From NCBI RefSeq assembly GCF_900149695.1, contig NZ_LT703003.1, forward strand, positions 1,116,001-1,180,000: a stretch of 64,000 nt of DNA. Reading direction: 5' to 3'. The stretch is from Anderseniella sp. Alg231-50. Lineage in GTDB: Bacteria; Pseudomonadota; Alphaproteobacteria; Rhizobiales; Aestuariivirgaceae. The notes under the pieces are model-generated. The model made no database searches, had not been told where the DNA came from, and saw nothing but the letters and a program-made list of their open reading frames with translations. Shown here piece after piece: positions 1-8,022 of the stretch. The first letter of the stretch is position 1. Every line of letters begins with the position of its first letter. The translations under genes and the position numbers were made by a program.

Positions 1-394
1 GGCGCCCGGTGTTGATCACATGGAACCCGTCCACATCCTTGTCCGGATTGATCGAGTTGATGACCTTGTTTTCGTCGATATGGTCCGGCAGGGGCAACTG
101 CACCAGAATGCCGTGAATGGTCGGGTCGTTGTTGAGTTGCTCGACCACCGCCAGCAGGTCTGCCTCGGATGTCGAGGCGTCCAGCTTGTGTTCGACGGAT
201 TTCATGCCGACTTCAACGGTCTGTTTCGCCTTGTTGCGTACATAAACCTGGCTGGCGGGATCTTCGCCCACCAGCACAACAGCCAGCCCCGGCTCCAGGT
301 CATGGTCGGATTTCAGGCCGGCAATTGCAGTTGCGATGCGTCCGCGAAGACCTTCAGCAAACTTTTTTCCGTCGATGACTTTGGCTGCGCACAT
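1..394 (-). CDS. folD: Bifunctional methylenetetrahydrofolate dehydrogenase/cyclohydrolase FolD (C-terminus beyond window)
   Basis: Interconverts 5,10-methylene-, 5,10-methenyl- and 10-formyl-THF in cytosolic one-carbon metabolism. About 131 N-terminal residues are present, reading [10 protein letters not shown] from an ATG at 394; the gene runs off the left edge, so less than half of the usual length of about 300 residues is seen. Visible family motifs are [13 protein letters not shown] at about residues 43-55, containing the YxxxK catalytic pair, QLPLP, and PDKDVDGFH near the cut end. The identification is secure. Transcription runs leftwards, in the same direction as the neighbouring YggT gene. 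Confidence 0.96.
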   Translation of the reverse strand, partial: MCAAKVIDGKKFAEGLRGRIATAIAGLKSDHDLEPGLAVVLVGEDPASQVYVRNKAKQTVEVGMKSVEHKLDASTSEADLLAVVEQLNNDPTIHGILVQLPLPDHIDENKVINSINPDKDVDGFHVINTGR

Positions 395-512
395 GGGATT
401 TTGATGCCTTCTCGTATGTTCAAAACTATTGCGGTATTTTGCGTGAGCTTCCGGCGAAGACCTGTTCCGCCCGCGTCAAAGTTGGTTCCAATGACGACAA
501 ATGGGCAGGAAA

Positions 513-791
513 TCAGACCAGATACTCGTGCAACAGTCTTTGCAGGAACATCAGTCCCAGCAGCAGGACCAGTGGTGACAGATCGATACCGCCAAGATCA
601 GGCATGAACCGCCTGATGGGTCCGAGCATCGGTTCGGTCAGGCGATGCAGGGTGTAGTTGATCTGGCGCACGATGTTGTTTGAATTGTTCAACACGTTGA
701 ACGCGATCAGCCAGCTCATCACCACCATAATGATGATGATCCAGAAAATTATGTAGACGAGCTGGTCAAACAGCCAGAGGAGAGAAAGCAT
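513..791 (-). CDS. YggT family integral membrane protein
   Basis: A 92-residue hydrophobic protein. One long membrane segment lies at about residues 4-30 (LVYIIFWIIIIMVVMSWLIAF) and a second near residues 70-85. Between them is the pattern YTLHRLTEPMLGPIRRFMPDLGGIDLSPL, which is the conserved loop of the YggT family (Pfam YGGT). YggT proteins are linked to osmotic tolerance and membrane processes, but the molecular role is not settled. It lies just upstream of folD on the same strand with about 118 bp between them. Family call strong, function unknown. Confidence 0.88.
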   Translation of the reverse strand: MLSLLWLFDQLVYIIFWIIIIMVVMSWLIAFNVLNNSNNIVRQINYTLHRLTEPMLGPIRRFMPDLGGIDLSPLVLLLGLMFLQRLLHEYLV

Positions 792-1026
792 GATGCGGGC
801 CTTGTTGGTGCAAACTGGAGTGCATGGTTTAGCCGGGGTGTTCTAAATGCGCAAGCAAAGGCGCTTGCGGTGATATTTAAAGGCGTTAGAGGAATTTATT
901 AACACAAGGTTGATAAAATGGGCTGGTGTGGCCGAATTGCAACACTTTTGCAGAATCGTCCTACACTGACTTTAAACTAACGTGACGACATGGTAAGGAT
1001 TCGTCGCTCACGAAACGACATTCAAC

Positions 1027-2358
1027 ATGCCGGGCCCAATTGCAATGTTCAACAGATCGAAATCAATTGCCGTGATCATGCTTGGGTTTGCCAGCATTGG
1101 TTTTCCTGCAGCAGTGTCGGCTAGCGACTATGATGATGTTTTCCGGGAAAGGTATGATTCTCCTGAAGATGTTGGCGTGCTGGGACGGTTTGTGTCGAAA
1201 GCGGTCGAGGTCGGACAGTACGACCAGGCAATCTCCACACTTGAACAGCACCTGGTGAAATATCCGCGTGATGCCAGGGCGCGGCTGAACCTTGCCAGCA
1301 TATACACCAATGTCGGATCATGGGAGCTCGCCGCGCGGAACCTGGAAGTTGCGCTTTCGGTTGGTGACCTGACACCTGAAGAGACCAAACAGGCCGAGGA
1401 ACTTGCCGGTAAGGTAAAGGGCGCGCTGAGTGGATTTGAGTGGGTGCTCGATCTGACCGTCGGCATCCGGTCGAAATGGATCGATGTCGAAGACCGGAAC
1501 AACGAATGGCGAGACCGGCAGGACTGGAACCCGTTTGCTGCCGTCAACACGGCGCTGAAAATCGACCTGGATACGCCGTTGGATGATGTGCTGGTGATTT
1601 CAGCGTCCGGGCTGGTGGAACGCCGCTACGAAGACATCAACCAGGGTGCAGGCGATCCGTTTGACGGGTTCAGCTTGACCGACGGCATCTATGCGCATCA
1701 TCGCGGCCGGATCGCCGCAACGCTGGACAAGGGCATACCGGTGGTGGAACTGGATGCGATGCGTATCCAGATCTCCGCGTTCGGGCAGTTCCGCACATAC
1801 AACCCGAGCGTGACCGAGGTTGCATTGGGCACATCAGTGCGTGCAATCGTGCAACCGTCCGTTGACACATCGTTTTATGGCGAGGTTTCCTATGCCAATC
1901 TGAGCCAGTCGAACAATCTGAGCGCCGAACACCGGTTCGGAGCCGAGGTCGGCGCCAGCAGACGACTGACGGCAGAACACACAGTTGGCATGGCGGCGCG
2001 CTATCAGCGCGAAATAACTGACGGCGGCACTACGGTTAACCGGCAGCGTGAGATTGAATTGAGCTATGCCGGTGTGTTGCCCTATCAGGTTTTCGGGGCA
2101 CTGTGGACACAACAGGTTGCCGGGGCATATGGGGATTTCAGTACCAGGGATGGTGCTTTCAATCCGGCATTTGCTACTGCCGGAACTGGCACATACTGGC
2201 GGGCAAGCTGGGATCATGCCTTCCATCTGGACGGCTACAACAGAATTAATCTGGGGTATTTGGTACGCGAGAACGAGTATGACGGTATTGGGCCATTTGA
2301 TTTCGACCCTGGTTCCATGTCGCATACATTGAGCATGAGCTTTACGAAAAGCTTCTAA
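1027..2358 (+). CDS. Exported TPR protein with C-terminal outer-membrane beta-barrel
   Basis: 443 residues. An N-terminal signal peptide (hydrophobic stretch SIAVIMLGFASIGFPAAVSA) is followed by TPR-like helices at about residues 45-135 (QAISTLEQHLVKYPRDARARLNLASIY). The rest is a long region of alternating aromatic/polar strands ending in SMSFTKSF; the terminal Phe is typical of outer-membrane barrels. The architecture resembles surface lipoprotein assembly modifiers and related TPR-porin proteins, but I cannot assign it to Slam. An alternative ATG lies at 1045; neither start has a clear Shine-Dalgarno sequence. It leads a three-gene same-strand unit with the FecR-domain and CHASE2-cyclase genes, only 19 bp before the next gene, suggesting an envelope-sensing or export role (inference). 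Confidence 0.7.
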   Translation: MPGPIAMFNRSKSIAVIMLGFASIGFPAAVSASDYDDVFRERYDSPEDVGVLGRFVSKAVEVGQYDQAISTLEQHLVKYPRDARARLNLASIYTNVGSWELAARNLEVALSVGDLTPEETKQAEELAGKVKGALSGFEWVLDLTVGIRSKWIDVEDRNNEWRDRQDWNPFAAVNTALKIDLDTPLDDVLVISASGLVERRYEDINQGAGDPFDGFSLTDGIYAHHRGRIAATLDKGIPVVELDAMRIQISAFGQFRTYNPSVTEVALGTSVRAIVQPSVDTSFYGEVSYANLSQSNNLSAEHRFGAEVGASRRLTAEHTVGMAARYQREITDGGTTVNRQREIELSYAGVLPYQVFGALWTQQVAGAYGDFSTRDGAFNPAFATAGTGTYWRASWDHAFHLDGYNRINLGYLVRENEYDGIGPFDFDPGSMSHTLSMSFTKSF

Positions 2359-2377
2359 CGCCAAAAAGGCCGATGAA

Positions 2378-3202
2378 ATGAAAAACAATACACGTAGAAT
2401 TGCCAGTCTCGCCTGCGCTGCGGTGCTGTGCGTGCTGGCGCCGGTAGGCGCATTTGCCGAATCGGTCGGCAAGCTGACGGCAGTGCAGACCCAGGTCAGA
2501 AAGGCCGGAACCGGTGTCATCGGCGTTGGTGCGGGTGTGGCGCTGGGTGACCGGCTGCGCAGCAATGCGACCGGCCTTGGCCTGATTGTCTTCCAGGACC
2601 AGTCGAGCGTGAAGCTGGGACCGAATTCGAACCTGACTATTGACGAGTTTGTCTACAGCCCCGGCAGCAACGGTAATTTCGGCATCAGCATGGATCGCGG
2701 CGTGTCGCGGTTTTTCGGTGGCCAGGTGTCCAAGAAGGGCAAGATGAAAATCACGACGCCACATGTCATCCTCGGGGTGCGCGGCGGCATTGTGGACGCC
2801 AAGATCGAAGGTGGTGAGACGATCGGTATCCTGCGCGCCGGCAAACTGACATGTGTTATTGAAGGTGAGACCCGTGTGATCACCAAACCCGGCTTTGCCT
2901 GCGTTTCCAATGGCGATTCGATCAGCGTGATCAAGCTTCCGAACGTCCTGGACATTCTTGACAGCCCGGCCCGTATCGCAGGCACCAATGCGCCGGGTAA
3001 CAAGGGGCCGGGCCTTGAAGTCGATGCCGGTTGTGCGGGAGCCGGCGCCAGCCTGATACCGGCCTGTCAGAGCCAGAACGGACAATTGCCCAATCCCGGC
3101 ACCACCGGCAGAGATCCCGGCGGTATTGGTCCGATTATCCGGACCGGACCTGATGACGGCTATGGCGGCAGCCCGGACCTGTCCAACTTTCGCGACCAAT
3201 GA
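2378..3202 (+). CDS. Secreted FecR-domain protein
   Basis: 274 residues with a signal peptide (IASLACAAVLCVLAPVGAFA). A FecR-type domain follows at about residues 27-165, with the characteristic GDRLRSNATGLGLIVFQDQSSVKLGPNS pattern, then a Gly/Pro-rich tail containing cysteines. No transmembrane anti-sigma segment is visible, so it resembles the periplasmic FecR-like proteins found beside CHASE2 cyclases rather than classic iron-citrate FecR. An AAGG Shine-Dalgarno lies about 9 nt before the ATG. The stop is separated by 3 nt from the cyclase start, implying translational coupling. Confidence 0.82.
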   Translation: MKNNTRRIASLACAAVLCVLAPVGAFAESVGKLTAVQTQVRKAGTGVIGVGAGVALGDRLRSNATGLGLIVFQDQSSVKLGPNSNLTIDEFVYSPGSNGNFGISMDRGVSRFFGGQVSKKGKMKITTPHVILGVRGGIVDAKIEGGETIGILRAGKLTCVIEGETRVITKPGFACVSNGDSISVIKLPNVLDILDSPARIAGTNAPGNKGPGLEVDAGCAGAGASLIPACQSQNGQLPNPGTTGRDPGGIGPIIRTGPDDGYGGSPDLSNFRDQ

Positions 3203-3205
3203 TTT

Positions 3206-5146
3206 GTGAACAAACTGTATGACCGCTTCCGTACGCGACTGGGGGTTCTCGGTCTGATCGGATTGCTGGTTGCGTCGCACGTTGTTTTCAACACAAGTCT
3301 GGATGAGCTGCGCGGAAAGTCATTCGATTTCTACCAGACCCTGAGCCCGAGAACCGCCACCGCCGACAAAGTGGTGGTGGTCGGTGTTGACGATGAAACC
3401 ATAGGCGTCGAAGGACGCTGGCCGTGGCCGCGCAATCGCATTGCAGATCTTATTACCGCAATTCATGCATCGGGCGTTTCGGTACTTGGCATTGATGTCC
3501 TGTTTTCAGAACCGGACGAGAGTCCCGGTGGGGTTGCCCGTGACGACCAGCTGGCCAAATCCATTGCATCGTCTGCGACAATACTTGCAACCAGTATCGG
3601 TGATTTTCCCGGATCCAGCATACCCGACACCAGTGTCGGCTGGGCGGTTGTGGGAAACGGCAATGCACAAGCCCTGCCATGGCAACCGGGCATCATCACC
3701 TCGACCGCCACCGTGCGGGCAGGTGCCGCGGGCCTGGGCATTGTCCGGTCTGTTTCTGACAGCGATGGCGTGGTGCGCACGGTTCCGCTGGTCTGGGCGT
3801 CAAAGACGGCGGATCAGTTGGCCCTGTGGCCCGCCTTCAGCCTGGAACTTGCCAGGGTCTACAAGTCAGGCACCGGATATGCCCTGCGGGTCCGCCCGTC
3901 CGGATTTGAAGCGCTGAAACTCGGCGATACGGTCATTCCTCTGTCAAATGGAGGGGCCGTTTGGCTCTGGGAACAGTCCAAGCCAATACCGAGAGTGTCT
4001 GCACTCGATGTCATGGCCGGCAAGGCCGGTGATACTCTCAAGGGCAAAATCGCCATTCTGTCGGTGAACGCGCTCGGTGTGGACAAGTTTCATACAACAC
4101 CTACGGTGGCGGCGCGGTCGGGTGCAGAAATCCACGCTGTACTCGCAAACCAGATTCTGGATGGCAGGTTTTTGTCCGAGCCGGGTGATGCAAAGCGGGT
4201 TGAGCGCCTGTGGTTTCTGGTATCGGCCCTGCTGTTGCTGACGGCATCCTACTTTTTCGCCAGCCGGATATGGCTGCTGCTGGCAGCCGGGCTGGCGTTG
4301 TGCCTGGCGCCGTTGCTGGCGGGCTATGCGGCTTATCTGCAGACCGCGCAATTGTATGAACCGGTCCAGCCGGCGGTCGGACTGGCGGCGGTTGCGCTGG
4401 CGGAGGTCTACAGCCTGTTTCGCGAATCAGATGCCCGGCGTCAGCAATTGTCACGGCAGTTTTCGCAATACCTGTCACCGAACATTGTTGCCATGTTGAG
4501 CGAATCCCGGCGCGATCTGACCACCAGCGCCGAGAAGCGCGAGATTACTGTCCTGATGATGGACATGCGCGGCTTTACCTCAAGCAGCGAAAGCCTGCCC
4601 GCAGATGAAATAAATGCAACGGTGAACCGTTTCCTGACATTGGCCAGCCAGGAGATATTCAAGCGCGACGGCACCATCGACAAATTCATGGGCGATGCCA
4701 TCCTGGCATTCTGGAATGCCCCGGTGGATCAGGCAGATCACACCGACCGGGCCCTGGAATCGGTGCTGGCCATCCGCGCTTCGCTTGAGGTCGAGAACGT
4801 ACAGCGGGAAAAAGACGGCAAGCCGCCGATACGGGTGGGGGCCGGGATTGAGACCGGCATCTGCTCGGTTGGTAATTTCGGATCGGATATCAGGTTCGAT
4901 TATACCGCGATCGGGTCCAGCGTGAACATGTCGGCGCGGCTTGAATCAGCAACCAAGGCGACCGGTTGCCCTGTATTGCTGGGGCCTGGTTTCGCCCAGC
5001 GCCATGTTGACGACATCGAACCGGTTGACCGAATTGAGCTGTCCGGCTTTGCCAATCCGGTGCAGGTGTTCGCGCCGATCGGTCTGAAACCGCCGGCCAA
5101 ACCGTCAGCCGGCAGGCAGGCTGCAAAGAAAAAGCGAAAGGCCTGA
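3206..5146 (+). CDS. CHASE2-domain class III adenylate/guanylate cyclase
   Basis: 646 residues from a GTG start 3 nt after the FecR-protein stop. One N-terminal membrane segment (LGLIGLLVASHVVF) precedes an extracytoplasmic CHASE2 sensor with VVVGVDDETI, GRWPWPR and LGIDVLFSEPD. Three membrane helices follow at about residues 335-405. The cytosolic class III cyclase domain lies at about 440-625, with metal-binding Asp in VLMMDMRGF and in FMGDAILAFW, and GIETGICSVGNFGS near the end. Predicted to make cAMP (or cGMP) from NTP in response to a periplasmic signal. It ends in a basic tail (AAKKKRKA). Coupling to the FecR-domain and barrel proteins suggests one signalling unit. Confidence 0.92.
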   Translation: MNKLYDRFRTRLGVLGLIGLLVASHVVFNTSLDELRGKSFDFYQTLSPRTATADKVVVVGVDDETIGVEGRWPWPRNRIADLITAIHASGVSVLGIDVLFSEPDESPGGVARDDQLAKSIASSATILATSIGDFPGSSIPDTSVGWAVVGNGNAQALPWQPGIITSTATVRAGAAGLGIVRSVSDSDGVVRTVPLVWASKTADQLALWPAFSLELARVYKSGTGYALRVRPSGFEALKLGDTVIPLSNGGAVWLWEQSKPIPRVSALDVMAGKAGDTLKGKIAILSVNALGVDKFHTTPTVAARSGAEIHAVLANQILDGRFLSEPGDAKRVERLWFLVSALLLLTASYFFASRIWLLLAAGLALCLAPLLAGYAAYLQTAQLYEPVQPAVGLAAVALAEVYSLFRESDARRQQLSRQFSQYLSPNIVAMLSESRRDLTTSAEKREITVLMMDMRGFTSSSESLPADEINATVNRFLTLASQEIFKRDGTIDKFMGDAILAFWNAPVDQADHTDRALESVLAIRASLEVENVQREKDGKPPIRVGAGIETGICSVGNFGSDIRFDYTAIGSSVNMSARLESATKATGCPVLLGPGFAQRHVDDIEPVDRIELSGFANPVQVFAPIGLKPPAKPSAGRQAAKKKRKA

Positions 5147-5164
5147 ACGCAAGCCTTCCGCTTT
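5131..5164 (+). terminator. Putative intrinsic terminator of the barrel-FecR-cyclase operon
   Basis: A 12-bp inverted repeat, AAAGCGAAAGGC (5131-5142) with GCCTTCCGCTTT (5153-5164), with one mismatch and a 10-nt loop. It straddles the cyclase stop codon. The downstream T-run is weak (CTTTCTGTGT), so efficiency is uncertain. Confidence 0.5.
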
Positions 5165-5361
5165 CTGTGTAATCTGGTTGAGTACGCTATACAATGATCT
5201 CAACGCTGCTGAGGGTCACGCAATCATCGTGCCAAACCAGTTTCCAGCTAAATGTAGTGTGCAACAACTTGCTGGCCGCAATATGGAGCATTGTGGCGAA
5301 GAAAGCCGTCAGGGCATGTTTGCAGGTTGCACAGGCCGGTTTTGCAAAATGCAATGCCGGT

Positions 5362-6090
5362 CTATTCAGCGGCCAGCACTGATACGGGCGCTTGTGCGGT
5401 TGCCAGCCAGTCGTCAAGAAACCTGTCCAGCCATACATCAACCGACGGGTCATGCACGAAACGGTCGCTGAAATGACTGTCGCGAGGCCGGGCGCCGGGC
5501 AATGCCAGTCTTTCCTCTGCCTTGACCAGCCAGCGGTTCATCATTTTCTGCGTGACCTCGGGATGAAACTGGATGGCAAATGCGGTATCGCCATAACGGA
5601 AGGCCTGATGCGGGAAGTGGCCCTGCGACGTGGCCAGGCAAACCGCACCGTCAACCAGTTCAAACCCTTCGCGATGCCACTGGTAGACCTTTTGCGGCCA
5701 GGGGCCATAGGCAGCACCTTCGGCAGTTTCGGAAATGCCGTAATAACCTATCTCGGCCCGGTCATCGGGAAACCCGAACACTTTGCCGCCCAGGTGCCGG
5801 GCCAGCATCTGGCCGCCGAGACAAATGCCCAGGAACGGAACACCTGTATCGAGCGGCTTTGAGATCCAGTCGATTTCGGTGCGGACATAATCGTGCTCGC
5901 AGTCGTCATTGGCGCTCATCGGGCCGCCGAAAATGATCGCGCCCGCATAGTCTTCAATGTTGTCCGGCAGGGCTTCGCCCAATGCAGGCTTGCGGATATC
6001 GAGCTCATAGCCCTTCTGTATCAGCTTCATCCCGACGCGGCCCGGCGTCGAGGTTTCCTGGTGCAGCACTATGACGATGCGTTTTTTCAT
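5362..6090 (-). CDS. Class I glutamine amidotransferase-like protein (GMP-synthase-like)
   Basis: 242 residues. The GATase class I fold is visible: IIFGGPMSAND, then the nucleophile elbow GICLGGQML with the catalytic Cys at about residue 95. The triad is completed by His and Glu in FHPEVT near residue 175. It stands alone without a synthase domain, like the GuaA-like glutamine amidotransferases annotated as putative GMP synthase subunits. Some relatives instead cleave gamma-glutamyl compounds. The substrate is not deducible. Convergent with nothing nearby; the 215 bp to the left show no gene. Confidence 0.86.
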   Translation of the reverse strand: MKKRIVIVLHQETSTPGRVGMKLIQKGYELDIRKPALGEALPDNIEDYAGAIIFGGPMSANDDCEHDYVRTEIDWISKPLDTGVPFLGICLGGQMLARHLGGKVFGFPDDRAEIGYYGISETAEGAAYGPWPQKVYQWHREGFELVDGAVCLATSQGHFPHQAFRYGDTAFAIQFHPEVTQKMMNRWLVKAEERLALPGARPRDSHFSDRFVHDPSVDVWLDRFLDDWLATAQAPVSVLAAE

Positions 6091-6144
6091 TTTTCCTTAC
6101 GGGTGCGGTTTCGTTTTCAAGCACAATGAACCGGTCAGGCCGGA

Positions 6145-6897
6145 TTACATTGCGGATACACCACCATCCAGTTTTAGTTCGGATCCTGTCATGAATGACG
6201 ACTCGTTGCTGGCCAAGTAAACCACAGCCCATGCCACATCATCAACAGTTGCTATCCGGCCCAGCGGTATTTGCCTGGCCAGCTTGCTTCTGCCGACTTC
6301 AGGATCGTCAGCTTTCGTGACCTGATCAACCATATCTGTATCGACGAAGGCAGGATGTACAGAATTGCACCTCACGTCCGCATAGGCGCGCGCTGCGTGC
6401 AGGGCGACGGATTTTGTCAGCATGTGCACACCGGCCTTGGCCGCGTTGTAGGCGGCGAAATTGGCACTCGCGATCATCGAGGAGATCGACGCAATGTTGA
6501 TGATCGATGCCGGTGCATTGCGTGACAGGACGGGCAAGGCGGCCTGACAGCCCAGATAGACGGATTTCAGGTCGACATCCATTGTGCGGTCCCAACCGGT
6601 CTCATCAAGATCCTCAACCGTGCCGGGAATGATAATGCCGGCATTGTTGATGAGGACATTGATGCCGTGCATCAGGTCTTCGGCTTGTGTGATCGCGGCG
6701 TTCCACGATTGCCTGCTGGTGACATCAAGCTCGATGGCGGGATGGCGGGAAACTCCGCCTGCCGCCCGGTCGGCTTCGCCAACATCGATGTCGGTGATCA
6801 CCACGTCGCATCCCTGCGCGACCATGAGTTTGGCACAACCCAGGCCGATGCCTCTGGCTGCTCCGGTTATCAGGGCCTTCTTGCCTGCAAGTCTCAT
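6145..6897 (-). CDS. SDR family NAD(P)-dependent oxidoreductase
   Basis: 250 residues from ATG 6897, chosen because GGAG sits 7 nt upstream and the protein starts right at the Rossmann motif MRLAGKKALITGAARGIG. The open frame continues upstream to 7299 but that extension has no SDR homology. Classical SDR motifs: TGAARGIG, NNAG, catalytic Ser in SIINIASISS, and YNAAK. The C-terminus has the common SFMTGSELKLDGG pattern. Probably a cytosolic 3-hydroxyacyl, sugar or steroid-type dehydrogenase; the substrate is unknown. Confidence 0.88.
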   Translation of the reverse strand: MRLAGKKALITGAARGIGLGCAKLMVAQGCDVVITDIDVGEADRAAGGVSRHPAIELDVTSRQSWNAAITQAEDLMHGINVLINNAGIIIPGTVEDLDETGWDRTMDVDLKSVYLGCQAALPVLSRNAPASIINIASISSMIASANFAAYNAAKAGVHMLTKSVALHAARAYADVRCNSVHPAFVDTDMVDQVTKADDPEVGRSKLARQIPLGRIATVDDVAWAVVYLASNESSFMTGSELKLDGGVSAM

Positions 6898-7066
6898 TCG
6901 GTTGTCTCCAGTTTGCCGACAATGACGGTGATGTGCCGGGCTGGCAAGTTTGTGCCTGAAAGAGGTGTAAAGACTATCCCGCAATATGGTTTGACCGGAA
7001 CGGCCGATTGTGGGCATGAACACTGCAATCACAAACAACAGACCCTTTATGAGGAGACAAGACCAG

Positions 7067-7501
7067 ATGAGCATCACGCTTGCCAAGAGCCGCAAAATTG
7101 TTTCGGTTGCACTGAAGAAGGCCCAGGAGATCGGGCTGACCAAGCCAATGACGGTTGTGGTGCTCGACGCACGCGGTACCGTGAAGGCATGTGAGAGCCA
7201 GGACGGCAGTTCGACACTGCGGTTCAAGATTGCCTTCGGCAAGGCCAATGGCTGTATCGGACTTGGTATCGGTGCCCGTGCGATATTTGCCCGGGCCAAC
7301 GAGCAGGCCTATTTCATTCAGGCAGTAAATGCCCTGGCTGACGGCAACCTGGTTCCGGTACCCGGCGGCGTGCTGGTGCGGGACCGCAAGGGGGCGATAA
7401 TAGGGGCGGTCGGTGTAACAGGCGACACGTCCGACAATGACGAAATCTGCGCAGTTGCCGGTATTGAAGCGGCAGGCTTGCAGCCAGATACGGGCGCTTA
7501 A
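7067..7501 (+). CDS. GlcG/HbpS family heme-binding-like protein
   Basis: 144 residues from ATG 7067, preceded by GAGGAG at 7051. An upstream in-frame ATG at 7010 lacks such a signal. The sequence shows the Haem_degrading (DUF336, GlcG/HbpS) fold: MSITLAKSRKIVSVALKKAQEIG, VVVLDARGTVKA, and VPGGVLVRDRKGAIIGAVGVTGDTSDNDE near the end. The family includes the HbpS heme sensor and GlcG of glycolate loci. Divergent from the SDR at 6145-6897. Its stop codon overlaps the stop of the convergent cupin gene. Confidence 0.85.
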   Translation: MSITLAKSRKIVSVALKKAQEIGLTKPMTVVVLDARGTVKACESQDGSSTLRFKIAFGKANGCIGLGIGARAIFARANEQAYFIQAVNALADGNLVPVPGGVLVRDRKGAIIGAVGVTGDTSDNDEICAVAGIEAAGLQPDTGA

Positions 7502-7923
7502 TCCGGGCCGGGCTGCCAGCCATCCGGCGCCATCTCGAAGCCGGAAAATTCAAAGCCCGGCGCTACCGTACATCCGACAAGGGTCCAGTCCCCGAGGCTT
7601 CTGGCGGATTGCCAGGCGCCTGCCGGGATAACCAGCTGTGGCCGTGCATTGCCGGTCAGGTCGGCGCTGAGTTGATGACGGGTCACGCCGCGGCCATCCG
7701 GTGACAGAGTGAGTTCCAGCGCGGCTCCTGCATACCAGTGCCAGGCCTCGGCTGCGTCGACCCGGTGCCAGTGGCTTACCTCACCTGCCTGCAGCAGGTA
7801 GTAGATCGCGGTCCCCGCACTGCGGTCGCCCGGCTCCGCCGGTGCCCGCCAGGTTTCGCTGAAGTGACCACCTTCAGGATGAGGTTCGAGATCAAGAATT
7901 TCAATAATCCGGGCTGCATCCAT
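7498..7923 (-). CDS. Cupin family protein (DUF985)
   Basis: 141 residues. The N-terminus MDAARIIEILDLEPHPEGGHFSETWR, followed by SAGTAIYYLL and SHWHRVDAAEAWHWYAG, is the pattern of the Cupin_5/DUF985 family, a single-domain cupin with metal-type His residues in HWHR. QLVIPAGAWQSA matches the second cupin motif. No reaction is established for the family. The gene is convergent with the GlcG-like gene, sharing bases at the two stop codons (7498-7501). Confidence 0.85.
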   Translation of the reverse strand: MDAARIIEILDLEPHPEGGHFSETWRAPAEPGDRSAGTAIYYLLQAGEVSHWHRVDAAEAWHWYAGAALELTLSPDGRGVTRHQLSADLTGNARPQLVIPAGAWQSARSLGDWTLVGCTVAPGFEFSGFEMAPDGWQPGPD

Positions 7924-8022
7924 TATCCGGTGTTCCTGCTTTTGAGATTACGATTAGACTACCAGACGTCGACTTGAAAATTGACCCCTGACGGCTGGCG
8001 ATCGGCAAGTTGGCAGACCGTT

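Noticed and set aside
850-869. CGCAAGC/GCTTGCG hairpin before the barrel gene
   Set aside because: Seven-bp stem without U-tract; not placed as a terminator for any gene.
2342-3280. 312-codon minus-strand frame over the FecR-domain gene
   Set aside because: Antisense to a gene with signal peptide and FecR pattern; a consequence of GC-rich codon use.
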